Program-made: the position numbers and the translations under genes
NCBI GenBank assembly: GCA_002481545.1
Contig: DLEF01000046.1
Location: forward strand, 1-30,027
Length of the DNA stretch: 30,027 nt
Source: Cyanobacteria bacterium UBA7753
GTDB lineage: Bacteria > Cyanobacteriota > Vampirovibrionia > Gastranaerophilales > Gastranaerophilaceae
Reading direction: 5' to 3'
Notes under the pieces: model-generated
Databases searched by the model: none
Told to the model about the DNA's origin: nothing
The model's input: only the letters and a program-made list of their open reading frames with translations
In this document: positions 1-12,800 of the stretch, piece after piece
Position numbering within the stretch: the stretch's first letter is position 1
How the letters are laid out: each line of letters begins with the position of its first letter

Positions 1-870
1 CCCTTGAGGTTGATTGTTCCTGCGTTTGATACGGTATTGTAAGTTGTTGTTCCTTCGGAGGTTATTGTACCCGCTGCATTGTTTATTATGTTACCGAATG
101 TTGTGTTTTCTGTTGTTGTAACAATATTGTTATTAGTTAATTTCTTTACGGTATCTTCCCCGTTTAGAGCGATTGTTCCGCTGTTTGTTACATCTTCTAT
201 AGTTGTTGTACCGGTTGAAGTTATTGTTGCGTTTTCATTGTTTGTTACAGTTTTGAGGATTGTTGTGCTCGTTGCGGTTACAGCATTAGAGTTCGTTAAA
301 GTATCTACGGTATCGTTTGTGCCGTTTAAGTCCATAGTACCTTTGTTATCAGCTTCTTTGATATGAGTTGATGTTGTAGTAGTTGATGTAAACGTTGCAT
401 TTTCGTTATTATTTAATTTTGTAGTTATATCAGCAACAGTACCGCCAAGAGTTATTGTTTTATCGTTAGTTGCGGTATCAATAATATTTTCTCCCGAAGT
501 TTCAACATTACCCGAGTTAGTTAATGTTGTTATTGTTGTTTTTCCTGCCGTTTTTAATTCTGCTATTTCACCGGTGTTTTCAAAGGTTGTTATTACATCA
601 TTCTGACCATTCAAGTTAGTATTTTTAGTATTTGTTATCTTATTGATATTATTGTTTGCGGCATCTTCGGTTGTTGTTAAATCACCGCTGTTTGTAACGG
701 ATGTTTTGATTGTGCTGTTTGCAATGTTCATTGTTGATGCGTTTAGAACATTATTTGTATCAACGTTATTATCATCAGAAATGTTTACAAGTGCATTATT
801 AAGGTTAACTGTTCCTAAAATATTGTTTATTGCAACTGTATTGTTTGTAAATACAGTATTATTCAAAGTC
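1..870 (-). repeat. Thr/Asn-rich beta-repeat tract in the giant protein
   Basis: This part of the giant gene has no GGAIY motifs. It encodes short units of about 15-22 residues with the flavour LTNSGTITLNG and VTNNENATITS, in which Asn, Thr, Ser and Gly alternate with Ile, Val and Leu. The pattern suits a parallel beta-helix or beta-roll with Asn/Thr ladders. The tract continues out of the window. A similar, less regular tract lies at about 1590-2220. Confidence 0.7.
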
Positions 871-3800
871 GATACAGCTTTGTCGTTATTAGAACTTAAT
901 GCAGTATCACCGTTTTCTATTGTTATATTATTTGTATTAAATGTTGTTTCCTTATTAAGTTCAAATCCGTTATATCTTACGGATGAATCATTACTGTCTG
1001 ACAAGTCAACTATACTGTGGCTTGCGTCTTCATCTTTACCGTTGATTGTAAAGATTCCTGCTCCTGCAGTTGTCGTTGTGTCATCTACGTAGCTTAAGTT
1101 GATGTCTTCTTGGACACGAATGGAGTCAGAGTCTCCGCGGAAGGTATAAATTCTTTCGTTTGCGGTATCTTCAAATATAGTTGTTTCGTGCAAAGTCTTT
1201 TTCGCATTTATATGACCTAAAATAATACCGGTTTGAGAATCATTCAGATATACGCCCGTATCACCGATATAAGAATCACTGTATACATAATATTTGTTGT
1301 CGGATTTGTTTTGATAGAACTGAACATCATAAGTTCTCTTTAAGTTATTAACCAAATCATCCGTCAAAGAAATAGTTACATTAGAGTCTTGAACATTGTT
1401 TATAACAATGAGTTCTATCGCAACATTTTTGACTAATTGGTCTGCATCAATACCTGTGATATCCGATACTATCAAATTACCCGTTGAGCCTGCTCCGACA
1501 GAGAAATTATCTATTGTTGAATTATTAGGAGTATTATAATCAATAGAAGAATCAATAAACAGATTTGCATTTTCACCTGCTGTTAATTTGTTGATATTAT
1601 ATCGATTGATTGTATTGTCTGCAGCTCTTATATTGATTCCGCCAACGACAGACTCATTTCCTTCTTCATCTGTTGTCTTAACTCCGCCAAATTTAGCCTC
1701 TCCGACGTTAGCAAATGTATTAACAGCGAAGGTCAAATCACCGTTATTTGCAATCATTGTGTTTCCGTTAAATACAGCTTCCGTCAAATCAGTAGCAACA
1801 GACTTATCGGTAGTTTGGACTGTACCTGTTCCCGATATATTAGAGATAAGTTTTGATGTAGTTGATAAATTAACGGTTCCGTTGTTTTGTAAAACATTCA
1901 ATGTTGTCGTAACATTATCAACTCCGTCAGTCGGAGTAATATCAACATTTCCGCTGTTTACAAGCGATTGTACGGTTACATCATCATTTATCGTTAATCG
2001 TGAAGTATTGGTCAATTTTGAAGATACTGTCGATTTATTAACAGTCAATATAGAATTGTTGATTATATCATTTGCAGAATCCTCAGTTCCTGCAGAAACG
2101 GTAACATTATCTAAAGTAACCTGTCCCTTATCATTCGTTAACGCATTTTTATTACCTGATAATATTACATTATTCAAAGCAACTGTTGAGTATACGTCGT
2201 TTTCATCATCATGGTAATTTACATAGATAGCACCTTTCCCGTTATCATCAACGCCTGCGCCATTAATTGTCACATTATTTACGGTTAAATCAGTTTGCTT
2301 TTCAAGGTCAAACCCTGTATGACCGTTCAAATCAATTGAACTTGCACTGCTATCGTCTGAAATACCGTTAACTGTAAATTCTCCGCTACCAGTTTCGCCT
2401 AAGGCTACATTTTCAACGACATTTTGTTTGTTAGAATCAATCTGATAAATTCTCGGAGTTAAATCAGACATATTGGTTTCTCTGAGAGTATCTAAGGTTA
2501 TTCTTGATAAAACAACACTGTCTTTCTCGTCATTCAAGAATACACCGATTTGACCTATAAAATCACTACTGTGAACAATGTATTGTCCTGTTGATTCATC
2601 AAGATAAGATGCGACTTCTTTAAATACATTATCAACACCGTCATCGAGTTTAATTTCAGGATTTAATGCGAGTTGAAGTTTTTTATCAGCCAAGTCAGGA
2701 TTGTCGCTGTCAGCAACTTTTAATATTTTTATAACGAGTCTTTCACCGTCATTTACGTTTTTAGTACCGTTCAATGAATTGATATAAACGGTGCCGTCAG
2801 AGCCTGCTCCTGTTTTGATACTATCAGCAGCACCAATTCTTACATTTTCATCATTATAAACGTCGGAATTAATATCCAAATCATATTTTGCGACTTCGTT
2901 TGATGTAAGAGCTCCACCGATAACATATTCGGTAAATGCCCCGTCATTCATCATAACGGTACCGTCATTTACTGCCAGAGTTGTGTTTTCATTTGCGAAA
3001 CTGTCAGCTTGGAATTTATAGTAACCTGAATTAAACGAAGCTGTAGCATTATCAAAATGTCCGTTTAGTACATATTTAGAACCCGATGCATAATCATCAC
3101 CGTTTTCGCCAGTAAATGTAAGGGTATAAACTTGTGAACCTGTGAAATCATCATCGATTGTATAAGAGCCTTGATTTATTGCATTGAATGCGAGAGTAAC
3201 ATCTTCCCCGTCAACATATATTGCCTGATTAGTTTTTATGTCACTATCAGGAGCAGAGATATAGTTATCTCTAATAACATAGTCTTTGCCGACAGAGTTA
3301 AATTTGATATCACCTGTTGTATAAATAGCACCGCCAAGAGCGTTATCGGCGACTGCATAGTTTCCTGTAATAGAGCCTTCTATTGAATTAAAGGAGCCTG
3401 TATTATATATTGCACCACCTTTTGCGGAGGTTGCGTTTCCTGCATTTGAGTTACCTGAGATATAGTTGCCTTTGATATCACCGTATATGTTTTCTATCGT
3501 TCCGCCTTCGTTGACAATAGCACCACCGTATACGATTTTACCGGTTGCATTATTGTTTGTGATATCAGCATAAATATTGTTGATAGTTCCGCCTTTGTTT
3601 TGAATTGCACCCGCTGCAGCGACACCGTTATCTGCCAATGATGATTTTGAATAGTTTGAGTCAAATACGGTAGGTTTATCAACAGAACCGATTGCCTCAA
3701 TAACGGCTTTTTCTCCGTCGTTTACGATAGCACCACCAAAGGTATTATTACCGCTTGCGTAGTTGCCGGTGAATGTTGCAAGCATAGTATTAATATTGCC

Positions 3801-6800
3801 TGTGTTGTAGATAGCACCTGCATTTGCGTAATTACCGACAGCATAGTTAGAATTAAAGCTGCCGCCTATTAGAGGGAGGGAGTCCTCAGTTTCGTTATAG
3901 ATAGCACCACCATATGCATAATCACCGTCAGATTGAACTAAGTTACCCGAGAAACTTACATCAGCCAAGTTTTTAATGTGACCTGTCGTTCCTATATATA
4001 ATGCACCGCCTTTAGCAGTTTGAGAACGTGATAATGCTACGTTTTTAGAGAATATAACCGTTTCATCCGTAGGGAAGGTTAATGTACCGAGCAGATAAAC
4101 GGCACCACCGATTGCTTGATTATAAGTGGAGTTTGCACTGTTACCGTAAAAAACTACATCCGCATAATTTACGGTACCTGTTTCAGGCAGATAAAGAGCG
4201 CCACCGTATGCATTACCGTTATCTGATCTTGTTATATTTTGAACGAACGCCGTTTGCAAAGTATTGATTGTACCTGCAAGAGATATCGCACCACCCATTG
4301 CATCACCTGTACCTGATGATACATAGCTGTTTGAGATAATACCAGCTCTGTCATAAGATTCTAAATCATCAATTCTGTTATTAGCGGTTATGAGGTTTGT
4401 AATAACAGCGTTTTCATCGACACTGATAGCACCGCCGTAACCTGAATTTCCGATGATAATGTTATTACCCGAGAATGTACCTGTTACATTGGTTATTTTA
4501 CCTTTATCAGCAAGGTGAATAGCACCGCCATATGCAACAGCATTCGCGAACGCATCTCCGCTAACGGATACACTGTTACCGGTAAAATCAGATGATAAAG
4601 TATTTATCGTACCTGAGTTATATATAGCACCGCCGGAACTTATTTCCGTAGCGTTTTGAGAAGAGTTTGATGAAAATTCGGATGTAATTTCATCTATTGT
4701 TCCTGTGTTATAAAGACCGCCACCCTGTACATTCTTAGGATAAGAAACGTCAACTCCGCCGTCGTTATAAATACCGACTACGTTTGAAATAATTGCGTTA
4801 CCGTTGATTTTTGATATTGTACCTTTGTTATAAATACCGCCACCAAAAGCATTGGAGCTTTTTGAGAATGCAGAGTTACGTTGAAGAACACCTGTAACTG
4901 AAGAGATTGTACCCTCATTGTATATTGCGCCACCTTGTGAATCATTCAGTGCATTTACGATATTTGCGGTAAAGTTTGCATTCAATACATCAATTGTACC
5001 TTTGTTATAAAGAGCACCCGCATTAATTGAGCCAAAGTTATTGGTTATTGTATTATTATTAAACTCTGACGTAATTGATGAGGTTTCGGTAGTGCCATCA
5101 TCCTTTGATATAGATAATGTACTGTTAGCATTGTTAACGATAACACCGCCGACATCCGACTGGATAGCTCCGTTACTGTCTCTAAATATACTGTTTTCTA
5201 TTACTAAATTACCTGAGTTATTAGCAATTATACCGCCTTGATTTACTGCTGTTCCGACAGCGTTTGCGATATCGACATTTTGAATGGTAACTTTTCCGTT
5301 CTTAGGAATAACAAAACCACTGTTTTTGTTTTGGTAATCAATTCCAGGTCTTGCGTTATTTTCGCCCAAAACACCAATTAAGTGCATAGCCCCTGTCAGA
5401 CCTGTTTCACCTGTATTTTCTACGGTTTTATAAGGAGTTGTCGTATCCGATACAATGAAACGTCTTTCTATAGTTGATTTTAACTGGTTAACCTGAGCTA
5501 ATGAATCTGCAGGAGTGACGGAACCTACAACAATGGTATCCCCTGTTTCATTGACATGAAGACCGATTGTACCTGTATAACTGTCAGGCGTAAGTTCATA
5601 ATACAGAGGATTTCCGTTTTCATCTTTTACGCTGTAAATATCGGCTTGAATTGTCTTATTATAATAATCCGTTAATTCTTTAGATAGGGTGATAGACAAT
5701 TTATTATCTGCGAACTCGTCGGAAGAATCTCTATAAATAATTTTATATGAAAAGCTGTTCTTTACTACGTCAAGGACGATATCATCCTGACTCAAACCTT
5801 TTAGTTCACTAATTTCAATAGTACCTGTAGAGCCTTTACCTGCATTAATTGTATCGGCAACCCAAGAGCCTTCTGAATCTCTAAAGAAATCAATTCCCCA
5901 TTTTGTAGTAGCGTCAGGTGTAACTGTTAATTTATCAAACGCATAAACAGAGTTTTGCTGAACATAATCTTCTGTTCCGTCAGCGCCTTCAACAGTAGTA
6001 ATATTAGCATTATTTAAAGTTACATTTGAATTGTTAATGTTTGTATATAAATAAATCTTTCCTGACGGATTGCCTAAAGTTGCATCAGAAGAAGTTAATA
6101 TTGTATTATATCCTTTAACACCGTTGATTTGGTCGTAAAGAGCCCAACTACCGCCATTTTTAGCATCAATGGTTAATGTAGCATCTTTATTTGCCACGTA
6201 AACAGATTCAATTGGCATATTTACGCCCATATCATTAGAATAATAGTTTCCTTTTACAACATAATCCGCATTTTTGTCCTGTGCTTTATCTGCTCTCATG
6301 ATTATATCTGCGGTAGTATAGATAGCGCCACCATGAGAACCTCCGGAATTTGAAGTGTTTCCTATTGCATAGTTTCCGATGAATGAACCCGAAACAACAG
6401 CGAGCGTACCCGTGTTATAGATTGCACCGCCGTATGCAATACCTGACGCATTTGTAGATATTGCTTTATTTTCGGTAAAGTTACCCGTTACGGACTGTAT
6501 ATTACCGCTGTTTGATATTGCACCGCCTCTAGCAGCCACACCTGATGTTGTTGCTATATTTTGATAAAATCCGGCTTTTCCGTCTATATCTTTTGCAATA
6601 AGAGTCTGGATTTCACCTTCGTTATATATTGCACCGCCTGATGCGGTTGCACCTGCGGATGCAGTATTAGAATTAAAACTGCCGTTTAATGTCGAAATAC
6701 GGGAGTTTTTATTTTGGTAGATTGCACCGCCATATGCGTTTCTTCCCGCTGACAGGTAGTTGCTTGTAAAATCTGATGTTATATTACTTATAATAGCTCT

Positions 6801-9800
6801 GGTCGAGCCACCTGCCACTACGATTGCAGCACCATATGCACTGCCTGTTTGAGATGTAGCTTTATTTGATGTAAAAGTACTGTTAGCAGTAGTACCATTA
6901 TTAGTGTATCCTTTTAAATTCGATATAGAACCTTCAACATAGAGAGCACCGCCTTGTGCTAATCCAGAAGTAGATGATACTTCGTTGTTTTCAAAGCTGC
7001 CGTCAAGTTCGCCTGCGATAGTACCTCTTGAGCCTATAGCAATAGCACCACCCTGAGCGGTTCCCGATGTAGAAGTTGCTTTATTTGAACTAAAGGATTG
7101 AGTATTAAATTTGGTTATTTGTCCTTCGTTATAGAGGACACCGCCTTGTGCTGTTGAATCAGTCGATGTAACTGTATTACCGCTAACAGTAGAAGAATTA
7201 AATTCGGTAATTTGTCCGGCGTTGTAAACAGCACCACCTTGCGCTATTGATGATTTTGAGGTTGCACTGTTAGAGTTTAAGGTTTGGGTATCAACTTTTG
7301 AAATTGTACCCAAGTTTGCAATCGCACCACCTTGTGCTAAAGAGGAAGAAGCATATGTGTAGTTACCTGATATGCTTGAAGACGAGATTGTGCCCATAAC
7401 AGCGTTGTTAAACAACGCACCGCCTGATGAATTATTTGTTCCCGATATAGCATAGTTACCTGTGAATGAACCTGTTATATTAAGATTTTGTTCTGCAGAA
7501 GTATCATTATATACAGCACCGCCGGCTGCCAAACCGTCAGAAGAGGTTACAACATAGTTGCTTGAGAAAGAAGCTGTTATTCCGTTTGTAATAACACCGT
7601 TATTATATAACGCACCACCTTGGGCATAAGCAGAGGATGTATTGACGGCATTACTTGAGAATGAACCCTTTATGGATGCAATGGTTGCACCGTTTGTATT
7701 ATAAAGTGCACCACCGGCTGCAGTATTATTTGATGATGTAGACGATGACGATACACGGTTTGAAGTAAAGATTTCATTCATATCACCTATCGTTCCGCCG
7801 TTATACAATGCACCTGCATAAGCGTTAGAAGACGATGTTGCACTGTTACTTAACATTGAGCCCGACAATTCTAAGATTTCACCGCTTGAATGAATTGCAC
7901 CGCCTGCTATATCAGATACACTTGAATTTACGCTGTTACTCTGAAATATAGTATTTGTTATGTTTATTCTGCCTAATGAAGTAGTCGGTCTGTTGTTTAC
8001 GTCACCATCTATTTTGGCGCCAATAACAGCACCGTTAGAAGATGATACAGCATTTATTATTCTGACGCCATTTATTGTTAAGCCGGTCTGACCGTCTTTT
8101 GAGACAGGAACATGGAATCCCGAATAATTACCGCCATAGTTAATAACAGGATAATCACGGGTTGCTAAGTTATTAAAAATATCATTTGTTTCACCATCAG
8201 CGAACTTATACAGAACACTCATATCCGTTCCGTTCCAAGTTGTACCTGTGTTTCTTCCGACAATATAACCGGCATTTTTAGGAATATAGAATATTCTGTT
8301 ATCTTCAAAATAATCTTTTCTGTTTAATTCTGACAACAAATCCGTATCTTGATATACAACTCTGATGCTGTCATGGTAAGAATCTGTCGTCCAAAGCTTC
8401 CAAACATAAGTGTTTGAATATCCAAAATTGTAATCCGCTACGGCAGGAAGAACGGTTTTATATTGATTAACATTATTTCTATCCCACAAATTGAAGTACG
8501 GATCCAACTCTAGATATACGGGAGCAGTTTCTCTTGTTAAACCACCGTCAGCGGAGTTTAATATTTTAAATATAGTCTCTTGAGCAGGTAAATCTTTTTG
8601 TCTGTCATATGTCAGATATAATATCCCTGTCGAACCGCTACCAACAGTAATTTGGTCATATTTTGAGACGTCATTAGTGTCAAAATCAATATAGGTATTC
8701 AATCTCTGTCTGTCACATTCTGTGTTATAGTTTCCTGTATTTACGGTTAGTTTCATAAACTGATAACCGTCAGGATATTTTGCATCCGATGAAGAGTAAA
8801 TTGTTGCGCCATAATCATCAGTTGTACGCAGAGAACCGCCTTTGAATGTAATCGGAACATCATCAAACGTATTAGGGGAAACCCAAACATTTGCACTATT
8901 AACCGTTGCAGTTGCAGGTCCGAGATTTTCATTTAACAAATATATGTTGCCATAATTAAGAACCAGATTATAATTTGATGAGGCATCAAAATCATCTTTA
9001 ATCCTGAAACCGTATCTTTCACCCGAACGAATATCTCTGTTGCTGTCAGCTTGTATTGTAAAGGTTAAATTATTCCCGTCAAGATAAATAAAGTTAGAGA
9101 CTTTGCCTCCGTTACCCGTTTGAGTATAGTTACCTTGAATATAGCCGTGACCTTGTAATGTAACATTACCTTTTGAATATATTGCACCACCAAGAGCACT
9201 GGTTGAGCCGATTGCATAGTTCCCGTTAAACGGAACCCCGCCGTAACTTTCCGAATCATTATAGATAGTAAGAGCACCTTTAGAATATATAGCCCCGCCT
9301 CTTGCAACTCCGGATGTGTTAACAGCTTTATTTCCGCTAAAGGATGATTGTGAAATCCTTACATTATTTGTTGTGTTTAAATAAACGGCACCACCCTCAC
9401 TAGCCAGGTTATTGTTAAACGCAATCCAATCAAATGTAGCGGATGAGGCATTGTTGATATAAGCGGCACCACCATATCCCTCAGCTACGGAATCTCTAAT
9501 AACACCGTCTAAGAAATACAAAGTTGATGCCGAGGTAATATCAAATACTGCACCATTACCGTCACTTGTGTCTGATTTCGATTTATATGCATTTATATAA
9601 TCGACGTATCGAGTATCAATATTTGAGCCTCTTTTTGACATTTCGAAACCATAGTAATTCTTGTTATAATCGACTTTAGGATCAGCATAAGTAGGCCCGT
9701 TAATATGGAATTTTTTCTTATCACTGGTTACACCGGTGTTTTCAGTTACTTTATATACATTTGAAGTATCATCAAATATGAAATATTTTTCATCATTTAA

Positions 9801-12800
9801 ACTGTCATATTGATTTATAACAGCCAAGATGTCTCTCGGTCTTAAACTGTCTACAGTTACGGATATACTGTCATTTGTTGTTTTTGTTGTTGCTAATCCA
9901 ACGGAATAAACGGTATCCGCATATTTTTCGTTCCAATAAACAACAGTGTTCGGGAGTTGAGATGTGTATTTTTTACCGTTTATGGCGGAATCAAGAGCCA
10001 ATTGTAAATTCGAATTTCCGTCAGCATTAGAAAGTATTTGGAAAGTTTTAGTTTGACCTGAGACGGCAGAAGAGTCAATAAAGTTTAAAGTTTTTATATA
10101 AACAGTACCTGATGAAGATGAATCAGGAGTGACTAATTTATCTGCGACAGAGTTTGAGAAATCAATATCAAATACATAATTCGCATTTGCGCTTGACGTA
10201 AGTTTATTAATCGTATAGTTGCTTGCAGAACCGTCAGTTGTTGCGATTCTACCGCTTTGTGTATTTAAGGTATCATTTGTATCAGCGAATGTGTTATTGG
10301 CGATGGATAAATTAACGGTATTTACGGTTGTATCAGCATTTTTAATAAGAGCATTATTACTCATAAATCTGACACTTGCGGTATTATTACCTTTAATGTT
10401 GATATTATACCCTTGAGCACCGTCAATAGTATCATATATTTTTACCATTGCCGCATTCAGAGCATTAAACGTAAGAGTTGAATCAGGATTTGCCATATAT
10501 ATAGCCTGATTAGAGCGTACCCCGTTTACCGTAATATAATTGCCCTGAATATTCGCAACAGTTGTTCCTGACGGTTGAAGTGTAATATCAGAAGTTGAAT
10601 AAATTGCGCCTCCCTTTGCATCAGCCGAACCATAGGCATAGTTATTTGTGAAGGATGCATTTATAAATGTAAGAGGAGTTGTTGTATAAATAGCACCACC
10701 ATATGCATTTTTACCTCTTGCATAGTTGTTAGCGAAGTTTGCAACTTCAATCCTGTTAATTTCAGGATCGTCATCGTCATACTGAAATTCTATCCCGTTA
10801 ATATTACCCGAGTTGTAAATAGCACCACCGGCTGCCGTCCCGTTATCCGCACGAACATAGTTACTGTTAGATGAATTTACATACCACCTTGAGTTATTAA
10901 TCAATATATATTTTTCAATTATTCCTGCATTATATAAACCGCCACCGAGAGCATCACCATTTGTTGCAATTGCATGGTTACTTTGTGCGAGCATATTTTG
11001 TATAACCCCGCCAACGCCATTATAGACGCCACCGCCATAGGCGTTTACAACACCTGTTACGGAGTTATTATTTATGTATAAACGAGATGTATCACCCGAA
11101 TCCAAGCCGATCTTACCTGTATTATAAATACCACCGCCCATTGCCGAGCCTGATTTATCATTAACATTATTGCTTTCAATGTAAATACCGTAATAACCGT
11201 TATTTGTTCTGCGAGAAGAGCCTGTACCTGTGATATCAGGGGTAATGGTGCCTGTATTATAAATACCGCCGCCCATTGATATTCCGTCAGCACCTGAATT
11301 ACCATAGGCATTGTTCCATCTGACATCAACATACATATTGTTAATAGTACCCGTATTGTACAAACCTGCACCGATTGCGGAAGAATTAGTTCCATTAGTA
11401 GCTGTCGCGGTATTAGACCTTATATACCATAAGAAGTCAATGGTTCCCGTGTTATATACACCACCGCCTGCAGCTACCGAATTATTTGCGGTAGTAGTTA
11501 CAGAGTTGTTGTTTATGTTGTATCTGCCATACCAAATATGCGGTTCTTTAGAGCTTAAAATACTTCCTGAATTATAAATTGCACCGCCTAATGCACTGCC
11601 CGTTGAAGAAGAGGCAGTATTATAATAGAAGTTAACGCCTGAATCCTGAGCACCCCATGAGGCATTAAAAGTTCCGCTATTGTACAAAGCCCCACCCATA
11701 GCATCAGTACTTTCAGCAGTTGCATTAACAGCATTGCTCAAGAATTTACTCATTGCATAATAACCTGTAGCAGAAGAGTTGGTTATAGTGCCTTCATTAT
11801 AAACGGCACCACCTTTTGTACCCGCTGTATTTGACTCAAAAGTCCGCATATTATATGAGGTGTTTGTCGTATTTGAAAAATAGAAAGCTCCGCCCTCTTC
11901 AGTTGCAGAGTTACCTTTGATTGATATAGCATTATTAGAATAATAATTTGTATCTATAACATTAGTAACTACATTGTTAGCAGTAGCGGTTGAGACAGCC
12001 TGCGAAGAAATGCTTGCTGAGGTATTATCTGACAGATATGCAACACCACCCTTTTTCGCAGAGTTACCTTCCATATGTCCGCCCCAAATACTCAAAGAAG
12101 TATTTTCAGTCAAATACAAAGCTCCGCCTAACTCTGCTGCTGTATTTGAATTTAGTGTATCAACATCCAAATTTAAGCTCAATTTATTTGCACCTGACGT
12201 ATCTGTATTATTCAAGTATATTGCACCGCCACTGCCGGTTTTTGCGGTATTGGAATTAAAACTCGTTCCATAAGCATATACATTCGCTTCTGAATATATT
12301 GCACCGCCTGAACCTTCAGAATAGTTGGAAGTAACAGAATCACTTGAAAAACTAACAGGAGCAGAAGCAACTGCATAAATCGCCCCGCCTAAAGCACCAT
12401 CGCCTAGAGCATAGTTCCCGCTAAATGAGACTCCGGCACTTCCTGCATGTTGAACAGTTTCGCTTGAATAATCGAGTTTGTAATTTGAATATATAGCACC
12501 ACCCTGATTAGCATAGTTACCGCTAAAGGTTTGTGAAGAATAACTGCCCGGAGTATATGTTCCAAGGATATATAACGCACCGCCTTTATCGGCAATAGAT
12601 GTTATATTCCCGTCAGAATCTTTTATTACACCGTTTCCTGTGTACGTAACATTAGCATCTTCAAGTCTCTCGTAATCATCATTATATCTGCTATGAATAT
12701 TGTATGCGGCATTTTCATCAACATAGACAGCACCCCCAAGTTTAGCGTAGTTTGAATTAAATGAAACCCCGTTACTTGTTACATCAAGTAATTTTCCGAT

